From contig NZ_CP050497.1 of assembly GCF_018336815.1 (NCBI RefSeq), positions 1,736,001 to 1,800,000 on the forward strand: a stretch of 64,000 nucleotides of DNA, read 5' to 3'. The translations under genes were made by a program, and so were the position numbers. Each line of letters begins with the position of its first letter. Position 1 is the first letter of the stretch. Below are positions 8,061 through 17,527 of the stretch, one piece after another. This DNA comes from Treponema vincentii (GTDB taxonomy: Bacteria; Spirochaetota; Spirochaetia; Treponematales; Treponemataceae). The notes below the pieces were generated by a model. That model made no database searches and was not told the DNA's origin. It saw nothing but the letters and a program-made list of their open reading frames with translations.

Positions 8061-10118
8061 CTATTCCAGCGGGGCAAAATAGCCGGTTTCATCCCTGCCC
8101 GAACGGGTTAGAAGCCGTACCTCAAGCTCTACCGGTAAATAGGCACGGCCGAAGTCGGTTGGCAATGTAGAGGTATAACTTAGCTGATACGAGCCTATAG
8201 GTTTGGCAATTAAATCTTCAATAATCGGAGAAAGCCCCTGTTCGGCATAGATATACGTACTCATCCCACCCGTTTTTGTGCAAAGATACGAAAGCTCAGG
8301 AGGCAATGTGCGTGGCTTTAGATTAACCGTATAAAAACGGATACCGTTGTTGGTCATATATGCAGCAAGATCGTTTAAGCTGTACTGTTTAAAGCTGTCG
8401 GAACCGATATCTTCAAACGACAAGAACACGATAGCCCGCTTGGGAGCCGCGTTAATCAGCTCCCCACTTGCGAGCCGCAATGCAAGATCACAATTCCATA
8501 TCGGCGACCACGCCGCCTTTAATTTCAGCGGCTGCGATAAAAGCGCTTCGGGAGAAAACTTACCCTCCAGCACCGGCAGTTGAGAAGCCGACACAAGAGA
8601 AATTTTTCCTTTCCCTTGCATTGCCTCGGCAAGCTCTTTAACTACCGTCTTAACCAGCTCCAATTCTTTTTCCGATTGAGGCGAGCGCTCGATTACAACG
8701 GCAATATCGCAGCCGGTATTGAGGTAGGCGGCGCCCTTTAAAGTAAAATCATTGACTTGCCGATTCGATTCGGTGAGGAAAAAATTATTCGCCGTTAAGC
8801 CGACCAGCGGCTGCCCCATCCGGTTTTCTACGCGGACATCGACGGTAACCGTCGGGAACTTATCGGCATAGACGCGGTCGAAGCGGACAAACAAACCGCC
8901 CGCCAGTTCGTTGATATGAGAAAAAACCTGAATATTTCCGTTTTTATAATCGGCCAACAAAAGACTGCCGTTAGCATCGGGAATTGCCGCGGTTACACGG
9001 GCAGGCGCATTACCTAAACTCGCAACAGTATACAAACTCGCCAAGCCGATATCGACCAAATACACCTTATTGGCGCAGGACACCAAAAGATTGTTTTTCC
9101 ATACCCGCATCGATTCCGCCTGTACGACACTCTTATCCGGCAGCAGCGTTCTGATATAGTTTCCTGCCGTATCAAACACATAGATAGAGCCTTTTACCGA
9201 ATCCGCAACGTAAACCAAATCATCCAAGATTGCGATACCTGCCGGAGCGGTAAAGCCCGGGAATATACCGCTACGCTGCCCGAATGTAAAAAGGCCTTCC
9301 CCGTCCGGAGAAAACACCACGACGCGGGCGTTGCCGAAGTCCGTTACAAAGATATTTCCGTAAGAATCATACGCCAAAAACTGAGGCCCGATGCACTGCC
9401 CGTCTCCTCTTCCTCTCGTGCCGAATGACTTAATGAATTTACCGTCTTTGGTAAGCAACGAAAGCCGATCGGCGGCAAATTCCGAGATGAGCAAATTCCC
9501 GTTTTTAAGCGGTAAAATATCGAACGGGCGGTCAAAGCCCTGCAAGGGACCGCTCGTCCGGTCAAGTACGATGCCGTTAATATCGAAGTGAACCAATTCG
9601 TTGGAGCCGTAGGCGACTACCCAGAAACTGCCGTCGCCCATTGCCGCAACCGAAAGCGGCTGCCTAAAAAAGACTTCTTTTCCGTGTTTTGACTCGAATA
9701 CGGCGGTTTCTACATAGCGCACCGATTCTGCAAAATCGGGCTGAGAACTGCGCCGTTCCTTAACAACTTCTATTTTATTTTTTAACAGCTGCCCGCCGTA
9801 TCCCGAAGCGGAAGCCGCCGACCATTGTTCCAGCGCGGCGCCCTCTATGCCGGATCGGTAATAGGCTTGTCCGAGCCAATCCAAAATAAGCGGGTCGCCG
9901 GGAATATGTGTGAGGGCTTTTTCAAACAGCAGAATCGCTTCGTTAAAGGTTCCGCGATAATACGCCTGCACGCCGCGGCGGAATTCTTCAAATCCGTGGT
10001 CTTTGTCGGCGGAACTTAAACGAGGCTGCAGACTGTTTGTTTGCGCAGTCAGCGCTATACCGCTGCACAATAAAAGCAGCATTAAACCGGCTGTTTGCAA
10101 TAGTCTCTTTATACGCAT
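8061..10118 (-). CDS. Exported TPR / NHL beta-propeller / VWA-like protein
   Basis: 685-residue envelope protein. A signal peptide is clear (MRIKRLLQTAGLMLLLLCSG, cleavage near TAQ). Residues about 45-110 form two TPR-like helical hairpins (AVQAYYRGTFNEAILLFEKAL type). From about 130 to 420 there are repeated NHL-like blades (GDGSFWVVAYGSNELVHFD, DSYGNIFVTDFGNARVVVFSPDG, DDLVYVADSVKGSIYVFD). The rest resembles a von Willebrand A-like fold (DIAVVIERSPQSEKELELVKTVV and a later TNNGIRFYTVNL), with the metal site only partly conserved. The architecture implies a periplasmic or surface scaffold. No biochemical role can be assigned. It is 66 nt downstream of the TPR gene. Confidence 0.8.
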   Translation of the reverse strand: MRIKRLLQTAGLMLLLLCSGIALTAQTNSLQPRLSSADKDHGFEEFRRGVQAYYRGTFNEAILLFEKALTHIPGDPLILDWLGQAYYRSGIEGAALEQWSAASASGYGGQLLKNKIEVVKERRSSQPDFAESVRYVETAVFESKHGKEVFFRQPLSVAAMGDGSFWVVAYGSNELVHFDINGIVLDRTSGPLQGFDRPFDILPLKNGNLLISEFAADRLSLLTKDGKFIKSFGTRGRGDGQCIGPQFLAYDSYGNIFVTDFGNARVVVFSPDGEGLFTFGQRSGIFPGFTAPAGIAILDDLVYVADSVKGSIYVFDTAGNYIRTLLPDKSVVQAESMRVWKNNLLVSCANKVYLVDIGLASLYTVASLGNAPARVTAAIPDANGSLLLADYKNGNIQVFSHINELAGGLFVRFDRVYADKFPTVTVDVRVENRMGQPLVGLTANNFFLTESNRQVNDFTLKGAAYLNTGCDIAVVIERSPQSEKELELVKTVVKELAEAMQGKGKISLVSASQLPVLEGKFSPEALLSQPLKLKAAWSPIWNCDLALRLASGELINAAPKRAIVFLSFEDIGSDSFKQYSLNDLAAYMTNNGIRFYTVNLKPRTLPPELSYLCTKTGGMSTYIYAEQGLSPIIEDLIAKPIGSYQLSYTSTLPTDFGRAYLPVELEVRLLTRSGRDETGYFAPLE

Positions 10119-10183
10119 GATACTTATCCTTTTGACAATTTTCTAAAAACATAAAAGTTAGGAGCAGACTCGCAATATTCCTC

Positions 10184-10852
10184 TTAGCTGCTCATAATAC
10201 GCTGCAAATGGCGCTTAATTATTTCATTATCGGGAAGCTGTGCATCCGCTCGCTGAATATATGTGCGAGCTTCAGTATCAAAGCCCATCTTGTAATATGT
10301 CCACGCCAGCGAATCCAAATAGGCGGGATTATCAGGCTGCGCGTCGAGCGCCTTTTTGCACAAGATTAAAGCCCGAGTTAAATCTTTTTCGGTATCGGCA
10401 AGAATATAGCCGAGTCCATTAAGCGCAGTGGAATTATCGGGATCAAGCTCCAGCGCTTTTTCATAAAGCTCAAGCGCCTTATCGACCTTCTCTTGCTCAT
10501 ACGCCAAATACGCCATCGAGGTATGTACCTGCGGAGAATCATATCCTGCATCCAAAAGTTTTGAAAGCTCAAATTCCGCCAAACGGACACGGCCTGTTTT
10601 TGTATAAATAAAGGCTAAAATAAGCCGGCATTGATATACACGGGCAATATCGGTTCCCGCAGTGATAATCTGCTCCAAGTAGACAAGCGCATTATCATAT
10701 TGTAAAAGGCTCGCATAACAGAGACCGATATAATACGCCAAGTCAAAATTGAGTTCAGTATCTTTAGAAGATATCTTTAAAAATGCGGCGAGCGCATCCT
10801 CATATCGATTCTCCCGATACAGCTGTACCCCTTCTTTAAGAATCGTATCCAT
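10184..10852 (-). CDS. Tetratricopeptide repeat protein
   Basis: 222 residues made almost wholly of TPR units, best seen at about 108-175 (YEQEKVDKALELYEKALELDPDN, LTRALILCKKALDAQPDNPA, YYKMGFDTEARTYIQRAD). No signal peptide or membrane segment is evident, so it is probably a cytoplasmic adaptor. It starts 12 nt after the galactokinase-like gene and is followed by the exported TPR/NHL protein, suggesting one operon. Partner unknown. Confidence 0.85.
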   Translation of the reverse strand: MDTILKEGVQLYRENRYEDALAAFLKISSKDTELNFDLAYYIGLCYASLLQYDNALVYLEQIITAGTDIARVYQCRLILAFIYTKTGRVRLAEFELSKLLDAGYDSPQVHTSMAYLAYEQEKVDKALELYEKALELDPDNSTALNGLGYILADTEKDLTRALILCKKALDAQPDNPAYLDSLAWTYYKMGFDTEARTYIQRADAQLPDNEIIKRHLQRIMSS

Positions 10853-10864
10853 TTAGTTTCTCCC

Positions 10865-12019
10865 TCATAGTATGCGTACTCCGCCGGAAGGCTTAACTTT
10901 ATAGTACAAAGGCTTAAATCCGAAAATACGTTCATAGTCGCCCAGTTTTTCAATATAGATTTGGATATCGTTCGCTCTTAGAATGCTGTAGGTGCATCCG
11001 CCGAATCCCCTTCCCGTCAAGCGAGAGCACACAATATCGTTCATATCGGGCGTTACAAATTCCATAGCCCGTTTTACCAGCCAATCCAATTCGGGACAGG
11101 AAATTTCAAAGCGGTCGCGCAAGTTTTCTTGAGAGCGTGTTACAATGCGCGAAAACACCACCCAATCGTTTTTCTTTAAGGCGGCGATAGCGTCATCGAC
11201 ACTGATGGATTCGCGGATAATATATAGTACCCGCCGCCGTACCGATTCGGGAATGGCAAGCTCTTCAAGATCACTTTCGGCAAGCTTACTGAAATCCTGA
11301 GGAATATCCGGCATCTTTTTTACCCGCTCGTAGGCTTCCATACATTCCTGAATTCTATGGTTCAGCTCCTCGCGCGCCAACAAACGGGGAACCCGCGAAT
11401 CCGTCAAAATGATCCGGTAGTTACTGATGGGGAAAGGATAAATATCAGCCGTCTTCCGCCGATGATTTGTCCGTATGCAGTGTCCCGCCTTTGCATATAA
11501 TGCGCACAAAATATCCGCACGGTGAGGATAGGTATTAAGATGCTGCACGTTTGCATTCTCCAAAATATCGACAAGATCAGCTTTCGTAAGCCGCGGCGCA
11601 AATACCTTCCGTAACGCCATCGCCGTTGCAACCTTGAGCGCATTCGGCGTACCGAGCCCCGCATCCGCCGGTATTTCGGAAAGGATGGTAAAATTGAGTC
11701 CTGTCATCTCAATCCCTTGATCCATAAAAGAAAGAATAACAGCCTTTATCGAATTTGCCCAACGATCTTCTTTACGATACCGAAGGTTGGCAGCTGCAAC
11801 TTTTTTCCGCTCTTTGAGCGACAGAGAAAGGAACCGATAATTAGAATCTTTTCGTTTTGAAACACAAAGATACAGATAATGATCGATTGCCATCGAAAGC
11901 GTATTGCCCTGTGCAAACCATGTATGCTCACCTAAAAGGTGAAAGCGCCCGGGAACCGCAACGGTTACTTCCGGCTCATCTCCATATTCGTCTACATGAA
12001 ACGGTAGAATCTTCTGCAT
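10865..12019 (-). CDS. Galactokinase-like GHMP-family protein lacking catalytic residues
   Basis: 384 residues from the ATG at 12019; a TTG at 12055 would add 12. The overall GalK layout is present: PGRFHLLGEH (23-32) matches the signature PGRVNLIGEH, a glycine-rich loop GLGTPNA (121-127) replaces GLSSSA, and GRGFGGC lies near the C-terminus. However, the sugar-binding Asp of the GEHTDY motif is Trp34, and aligning GHCIRTNHR with the family pattern GHALLIDCR puts Asn185 where the catalytic Asp sits. It is therefore unlikely to be a normal galactokinase and may be a sensor, regulator or altered-substrate GHMP protein. A promoter placing transcription at the ATG is listed separately. Confidence 0.78.
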   Translation of the reverse strand: MQKILPFHVDEYGDEPEVTVAVPGRFHLLGEHTWFAQGNTLSMAIDHYLYLCVSKRKDSNYRFLSLSLKERKKVAAANLRYRKEDRWANSIKAVILSFMDQGIEMTGLNFTILSEIPADAGLGTPNALKVATAMALRKVFAPRLTKADLVDILENANVQHLNTYPHRADILCALYAKAGHCIRTNHRRKTADIYPFPISNYRIILTDSRVPRLLAREELNHRIQECMEAYERVKKMPDIPQDFSKLAESDLEELAIPESVRRRVLYIIRESISVDDAIAALKKNDWVVFSRIVTRSQENLRDRFEISCPELDWLVKRAMEFVTPDMNDIVCSRLTGRGFGGCTYSILRANDIQIYIEKLGDYERIFGFKPLYYKVKPSGGVRIL

Positions 12020-12026
12020 GCTTTCT

Positions 12027-12055
12027 ATAATATCCCTTATATTGAAACAATTCAA
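12027..12055 (-). promoter_or_regulatory. Candidate promoter, near-leaderless, of the galactokinase-like gene
   Basis: Minus-strand TTGAAT (12050-12055), 17-nt spacer, TATTAT (12027-12032), then seven bases to the ATG at 12019. Transcription would begin at or next to the start codon, and no Shine-Dalgarno sequence is present. This decided the ATG over the upstream TTG. Confidence 0.5.
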
Positions 12056-12082
12056 GAAAAATGATTAAATTACCTCAAAATT

Positions 12083-13801
12083 ATGTCGGTTATTTCATCT
12101 TTTCTAGCGGTTTTATGCTCTGCGGTGCTGCTTTCACTAGGGATACCGAATGAATACCTGTATTTCGGGTCGGCTTTCTTCGGCATTATTGCACTGATAC
12201 CGTTATATACCGCATTTTGCATCATCCCGAGCCGACGGCGCACGGCATGGATGTTCGGCGCAATGATAGCCCTTGTCCATCTGTTCTCCAGTTTTTGGCT
12301 GGCGTATTTTGAAAACTTTGCAATTTTTACGCTCGGCGCTTCCACCGTCGCTTATTTCTTCCTCGGCTTTCTTTTCGGACACTGGTTTTATTATGCAATG
12401 AAGCTGCCGCCGGCTCTGCGTCCGTTTGCCTTTGCGGGCTTGTGGACACTCTGGGAATGGTTTAAGGGAAGCGGTTTTGTCGCCTATCCGTGGGGCAGCC
12501 TTTCGATGACAACATTATCGCTGCGGCCGCTCATTCAAATAGCAGATATTACCGGCGTATGGGGAATAACCTTTCTTGTTGCATTGATTTCCGCGCTCCT
12601 TGCAGAAATAATCCGTGCAGCAGAAGATGTAACCACCGGTTTTTCCAAGCTGCACGGCAGACCGTTACTCCGCCCACTGATCTTTACCGCCGGTCTATTG
12701 CTGCTGGTCAACGGATACGGACTTTTCCGCATGTATCAAAAAAGAACGCCGCAACAGAACCTCACCCTTGTGTTAGTACAGCAAAACACCGATCCGTGGG
12801 TCTACGGCCTCGATTTATTTTTTGATAATTTGTATAACACCCAAAAGCTTACCGAAAAGGCAATTACCGAATCGCCGGTGCGGCCTGACCTCATCGTATG
12901 GAACGAAAGCAGCCTTGCATACGGGTATGATCAATTTCAAGATTATTACCGGCAGCGTCCATTTCAAGAATCCTTTACCGATTTTTTGCAGCGGATGGAT
13001 ATTCCCATTTTAACAGGCTCCCCGCTTTTACAGGATGCCGAACGCGAAAAATACGCAAATTCCGTCTATCTTATCGCACCGGACGGAACGGTACTCGACA
13101 CCTATTCAAAGATACAGCTGATCTGCTTTGCGGAATATATTCCCTTTATCGACCATCCGTTTGTGCAGCGCTTTTTCGACTCGCTGGTCGGTTTTTCGTC
13201 GGGATGGGCGCCGGGAACGGAATATAAAGCGATGACGTTCACCGCACAAAATGGAAACGATGTCCGCTTCGCCGCGCCCATCTGTTTTGAAGATGCCTTT
13301 CCGACACTCTGCGCCGATTTGCATAATCAAAAAAGCAATATCTTGATTAACCTGACCAATGATTCGTGGTCTAAAACGGCGAGTGCGGAATACCAGCATT
13401 TTGCCGTCGCCTATTTCCGTGCAATAGAACTACGGACGCCGCTTGTCCGCTCTACCAACGGCGGCTATACCTGCGTTGTCGATCCCGTCGGGACTGTTAC
13501 CGCAAGCCTTCCGCTCTTTACTACCGATGCATTAAGCGTTTCCGTCCCGATCTATCCGTACCAACCAACTTTTTATGCACAATGGAAAGACTGGCTGCCC
13601 GCGCTTTTTTTAGCGATTGCGCTTATCACTGCTACCGCATACCGGTTCAACCCCGTGTTTTGTAAAAAAGCGGTGGTGTATATGGAACATCCGCTCGAAT
13701 GGCTCTCCCCTGCCGAACGAAAAAAGCGGCAACGGAAACAGCTCTGGAAAAAGCCGTGGTTTAGGAAGCAGCGGAAGTTTATTAAAGAATTCCGGGAGTA
13801 A
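12083..13801 (+). CDS. lnt: Apolipoprotein N-acyltransferase
   Basis: 572-residue inner-membrane enzyme that adds the third acyl chain to the N-terminal cysteine of lipoproteins, which suits the lipoproteins found elsewhere in the window. The N-terminal half has about six to seven hydrophobic helices (10-220). The nitrilase domain then carries the expected triad: Glu275 in IVWNESSLAYG, Lys343 in YSKIQLICFAEYIPF and Cys401 in FAAPICFEDAFP. A last helix near 500-520 is followed by a basic tail (ERKKRQRKQLWKK). It is divergent from the galactokinase-like gene with only a short gap between them. Confidence 0.95.
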   Translation: MSVISSFLAVLCSAVLLSLGIPNEYLYFGSAFFGIIALIPLYTAFCIIPSRRRTAWMFGAMIALVHLFSSFWLAYFENFAIFTLGASTVAYFFLGFLFGHWFYYAMKLPPALRPFAFAGLWTLWEWFKGSGFVAYPWGSLSMTTLSLRPLIQIADITGVWGITFLVALISALLAEIIRAAEDVTTGFSKLHGRPLLRPLIFTAGLLLLVNGYGLFRMYQKRTPQQNLTLVLVQQNTDPWVYGLDLFFDNLYNTQKLTEKAITESPVRPDLIVWNESSLAYGYDQFQDYYRQRPFQESFTDFLQRMDIPILTGSPLLQDAEREKYANSVYLIAPDGTVLDTYSKIQLICFAEYIPFIDHPFVQRFFDSLVGFSSGWAPGTEYKAMTFTAQNGNDVRFAAPICFEDAFPTLCADLHNQKSNILINLTNDSWSKTASAEYQHFAVAYFRAIELRTPLVRSTNGGYTCVVDPVGTVTASLPLFTTDALSVSVPIYPYQPTFYAQWKDWLPALFLAIALITATAYRFNPVFCKKAVVYMEHPLEWLSPAERKKRQRKQLWKKPWFRKQRKFIKEFRE

Positions 13802-13805
13802 CTGC

Positions 13806-16800
13806 ATGGCTTTACCATTTGAGCATATTATAGACAAATACCGCGAAAACTCAACTTCCGAACGTAACATGGGAGACAAGTTTGAACGGCTTATGCAAGC
13901 CTACCTTTTAACCAAACCAACATATAAAAACCTTTTATCAAACGTATGGCTTTGGGCAGATTTTCCTTATAAAGCCCAATTCGGAACCGGTGGAAAGGAC
14001 ACGGGCATTGATATTGTATGCCGTGCTCACGATGGCGATTATTGGGCAGTTCAGTGCAAATGCTATCAAGCAGATAAGAAAATCGATAAGGCAATGGTAG
14101 ACTCCTTTGTTTCCACATCTTCATTTAAATTTCAAACACAAGACGGCGAAAAAAACTTCAGCTTTAGGATTTGGATTGACACCACGTATGGCGGTTTTAA
14201 TGCAGAGGCACAGAATGTAATCGAGAAGCTCGGTATCGGGCGAATCGGCTTAATTGATCTCAAAAACGATGACGTAAACTGGGAAGAATTGGATGCCGGC
14301 AAAAAAGGAAATGAAGCACGTGTCAAAAAATACGAGCTACTTTCCCACCAAAAAGAAGCGTACAACGCTGCAACACAATATTATAAAACCTACGACCGTG
14401 GAAAACTCATCATGGCGTGTGGCACCGGTAAAACGTTTACATCGCTCAGAATTGCGGAGGTCTTGGCGACCGAAAGCCGACTGGTGCTGTTCCTTGTTCC
14501 GTCAATCGCACTTTTGAGCCAAACCTTAAAGGAATGGTCGGCACAAAGCAAAGAAAACCTCTATCCTATCTGTATCTGTTCGGATGCCCATGCAAGCGAC
14601 AAAGCGGAGGATTCAATTTCAGACCTCGTTCTTCCTGCAACGACGGATTCTGCAAAAGTTCATAGGCAATTTGTTGACTATAGAAACCGTCTGAAAACTG
14701 AAGGTGGAATGATAGTCGTATTCAGCACCTACCAGTCAATCGACGTAATCGGTACCGTCCAAAAAGACATAAACAGACGTGAAAAAGATTCATTTCTCTT
14801 TGACTTGATTATTTGCGATGAAGCACACAGAACTACCGGTATAACACAAAAGGATAAATCTCAGTCTGCATTCACGAAGGTACATTCCAACGATAATATC
14901 AACGCAAAAAAGCGTCTGTATATGACTGCCACTCCCCGGCTATATTCAAGCGAAGCGCAAGCAAAGGCAAAAGAAAATGAAGCTCTCGTTTGGTCTATGG
15001 ATGCCCCTGAATGGTTCGGTGAAGAAATCTACCGTATCGGCTTCGGTGCGGCAGTTGAAAAGCAGCTACTTTCCGATTACAAGGTAATCGTACTGACACT
15101 CGATGAACATTCAGTGTCGCCGGAAGTTCAAAAAAGCATTATAGACGGACACTCCGAAATCAAAATGACCGATGCGATAAAACTCATCGGCTGTATCAAT
15201 GTACTTTCAAAACGCACAAGCTATCTTACCGACAAGGAGCTATTCAGCGATGTCGATCCTGAACCGATGAAGAGCGCTGTTGCGTTCTGTTCGAGTATCA
15301 AAAATTCAAAGTATTTAAAAGATAGCTTTAATGTATGTCGAAAAGCATATTATGGAAAGCTTTCTGAAACGGAACGAGAGCAACTCGTTTTAGTGGACGC
15401 TTCCCATATTGACGGCACTATGGGAAGCACCGTCCGGGAAGAAAAACTTGACTGGCTCAAGCACGCTGATCCGAACAAAAACGAGTGCCGAATTTTAAAT
15501 AATGTGCGATGTCTTTCCGAAGGTGTCGATGTCCCGAGCCTTGACGCTATTATGTTCCTTTCCAGCCGTAACAGCCAAGTCGACGTCGTTCAGTCGGTCG
15601 GCCGCGTTATGCGGAAAGCCGAAGGTAAAAAATTCGGCTACATCATCATTCCTGTGATTGTACCGGCGAATAAAAATGCCAATGAAGTTCTGGACACAAG
15701 CGATGACTTTAAAATCGTATGGAGCGTCTTGAATGCGCTGCGGGCGCACGACGACCGTTTTAATGCAACGATCAATAAAATTGAACTGAATAAAAAGAAA
15801 CCTAAAATTATCAATGTATCCGGCGGAGGAAATTTCGGTGGAAAACCGGTAGGCGAAAATGAGGACGACGGCGGAGCGGAAGCGGTACAGGGAGTTTTAG
15901 ACTTTGATGAACTGCAGCAAGAGCTTTACGAGAAATTCAAGAGTCTTACCGAACAGGTTTTTGCAAAGATTGTAAACAAATGCGGAAGCAGACGTTATTG
16001 GGCTGACTGGGGTAAAGACGTAAGCGAAATTGCCAAGCGAAACATCGAGCGCATACATAAGCTTATTTCAATCGAAGGTACGCACAAGGAAAAATTTACC
16101 TCTTACTGGGAAGGTCTCAAAAAGAATCTCAATCCAAGCGTAAGCCAATCGGAAGCAGTTGAAATGCTCGCCCAACATATCATTACAAAACCCGTGTTTG
16201 AAGCTCTATTCGGAAATGATCGCTTCACAAAAGAAAATCCCGTTTCAAAATCACTGGAAGACATCGTTGCTTTACTCGATGAAAAATCAGCCCCGGAAGA
16301 TTTGGAAAAACTCGAGCGATTCTACAAATCGGTTCAGCAGAGAGTCGAAGGAATCGACAACGCGGAAGGAAAACAAAAAATCGTCGTGGAGCTGTACGAC
16401 TCTTTCTTTAAGAACGCCTTTCCACTGACGGTAGAAAAACTCGGCATTGTGTATACGCCGGTTCCGGTCGTTGATTTTATCATAAGGAGTGTCGAGTGGG
16501 TGTTGAATAAAGAATTCGGCCGTTCAATCAGCGACGAAAGGGTTAATGTAATTGATCCGTTTACCGGCACCGGTACATTCATCACGCGCCTTTTACAGTT
16601 GGGGATTATCAAGCCGGAGGACTTGGAGCGGAAATACAGGCACGAGATTTTTGCGAACGAAATAGTCCTTTTAGCCTACTACATCGCAAGCGTGAACATA
16701 GAAAATGCCTACCACGATTTAAGCGGCAAGGATACCTACGAGCCGTTCGGCGGTATCTGTTTGACAGACACATTCCAGCTTTACGAAACCGGAGAGCCGA

Positions 16801-17300
16801 CTTTAGATGACAGGATATTCAGAGAAAACAGCGACCGTGTGAATGAACAAAAAAAACAGCCGATTACCGTCGTTATGGGAAATCCTCCGTATTCAATCGG
16901 GCAGAAGTCGGCTAATGACAATGCACAAAACCAAAGATATCCAAAACTTGAAGAGCGTATCGCAACCACGTATGTAAAAGAATCTGAAGCAGGATTAAAT
17001 AAGTCAGCTTATGACTCTTATATTAAAGCATTCCGGTGGGCAAGCGATAGGATCACCGCATCAATGCCCGCCCTCGGGGTAATAGCCTTCGTCTCAAACG
17101 GGAGCTTTCTGGACAACAATGCGCAGGATGGGTTCAGAAAAACGCTGGAAAAGGAGTTCGAAAGGGTTTATGTATTCAATTTGAGGGGCAATCAGAGAAC
17201 GAGCGGAGAACTCTCCAGAAGGGAAGGAGGGAAGATTTTCGGCAGCGGAAGCCGAACTCCGATAGCGATTACAGTCTTGGTCAAAAAGGAGACGGCATAG
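13806..17300 (+). CDS. Type ISP restriction-modification enzyme, N-terminal part (nuclease-helicase-methylase)
   Basis: 1164 residues from the ATG at 13806, four bases after the lnt stop. An Mrr-like PD-(D/E)xK nuclease comes first (GIDIV with Asp69, then AVQCKCY with Gln83 and Lys85). Superfamily 2 helicase motifs follow: Walker A CGTGKT near 205, DEAH near 337, TATPR and QSVGRVMRK. A coupler leads to the N6-adenine methyltransferase domain with IDPFTGTGTF near 919 and NPPY near 1024. This is the order of single-polypeptide type I-like enzymes such as LlaBIII/LlaGI. The frame stops at a TAG (17298-17300) shortly after NPPY, so the rest of the methylase and the target-recognition domain are in the following frames. 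Confidence 0.9.
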   Translation: MALPFEHIIDKYRENSTSERNMGDKFERLMQAYLLTKPTYKNLLSNVWLWADFPYKAQFGTGGKDTGIDIVCRAHDGDYWAVQCKCYQADKKIDKAMVDSFVSTSSFKFQTQDGEKNFSFRIWIDTTYGGFNAEAQNVIEKLGIGRIGLIDLKNDDVNWEELDAGKKGNEARVKKYELLSHQKEAYNAATQYYKTYDRGKLIMACGTGKTFTSLRIAEVLATESRLVLFLVPSIALLSQTLKEWSAQSKENLYPICICSDAHASDKAEDSISDLVLPATTDSAKVHRQFVDYRNRLKTEGGMIVVFSTYQSIDVIGTVQKDINRREKDSFLFDLIICDEAHRTTGITQKDKSQSAFTKVHSNDNINAKKRLYMTATPRLYSSEAQAKAKENEALVWSMDAPEWFGEEIYRIGFGAAVEKQLLSDYKVIVLTLDEHSVSPEVQKSIIDGHSEIKMTDAIKLIGCINVLSKRTSYLTDKELFSDVDPEPMKSAVAFCSSIKNSKYLKDSFNVCRKAYYGKLSETEREQLVLVDASHIDGTMGSTVREEKLDWLKHADPNKNECRILNNVRCLSEGVDVPSLDAIMFLSSRNSQVDVVQSVGRVMRKAEGKKFGYIIIPVIVPANKNANEVLDTSDDFKIVWSVLNALRAHDDRFNATINKIELNKKKPKIINVSGGGNFGGKPVGENEDDGGAEAVQGVLDFDELQQELYEKFKSLTEQVFAKIVNKCGSRRYWADWGKDVSEIAKRNIERIHKLISIEGTHKEKFTSYWEGLKKNLNPSVSQSEAVEMLAQHIITKPVFEALFGNDRFTKENPVSKSLEDIVALLDEKSAPEDLEKLERFYKSVQQRVEGIDNAEGKQKIVVELYDSFFKNAFPLTVEKLGIVYTPVPVVDFIIRSVEWVLNKEFGRSISDERVNVIDPFTGTGTFITRLLQLGIIKPEDLERKYRHEIFANEIVLLAYYIASVNIENAYHDLSGKDTYEPFGGICLTDTFQLYETGEPTLDDRIFRENSDRVNEQKKQPITVVMGNPPYSIGQKSANDNAQNQRYPKLEERIATTYVKESEAGLNKSAYDSYIKAFRWASDRITASMPALGVIAFVSNGSFLDNNAQDGFRKTLEKEFERVYVFNLRGNQRTSGELSRREGGKIFGSGSRTPIAITVLVKKETA

Positions 17301-17507
17301 TGGCTTTTGTTTCAAATGGGAGTTGGCTGGACGGTAACGCACAAGACGGATTCAGAAAAACAATCGAAAAAGAATTCAGCAAGGTCTATGTATTCAATCT
17401 CCGAGGCAACTGTAGAACAAGCGGAGAACTCCGCAAAAAGGAAGCGGGAAATGTGTTCGGACTTGGCAGCCGTACACCAATCGCAGTGACGATACTTGTA
17501 AAAAAAA
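17085..17507 (+). repeat. Diverged tandem duplication inside the type ISP gene (218-nt offset) ending in A8
   Basis: The segment coding for AFVSNGSxLDxNAQDGFRK...SRTPIAxTxLVKK occurs twice, at 17085-17300 and again from 17303. The copies differ at many, mainly synonymous, positions, so this is not a fresh duplication. The offset of 218 nt is not a multiple of three and changes frame. The second copy ends at eight adenines (17500-17507). Confidence 0.9.
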
Positions 17508-17527
17508 GTGAGAAATCAGATGAATAA
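17300..17527 (+). CDS. Type ISP enzyme, second copy of the duplicated methylase segment (fragment)
   Basis: A 75-residue frame opened by GTG at 17300, overlapping the preceding TAG by one base. Its first about 69 residues repeat the end of the upstream protein with conservative changes (SWLDGNAQDGFRKTIEKEF against SFLDNNAQDGFRKTLEKEF). It ends KKSEKSDE just after an A8 tract. With seven adenines instead of eight, the frame would read LVKKVRNQMNNHRAE and run straight into the downstream 498-residue frame. It is unlikely to work alone; it is a chimera or duplication remnant, or part of a switchable gene. Confidence 0.6.
   Translation: MAFVSNGSWLDGNAQDGFRKTIEKEFSKVYVFNLRGNCRTSGELRKKEAGNVFGLGSRTPIAVTILVKKSEKSDE

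Noticed and set aside
17300-17507. A -1 ribosomal frameshift at A8 to rejoin the type ISP frames
   Set aside because: A -1 shift at this heptamer runs into an immediate TGA; only +1 or loss of one A reaches the downstream frame.
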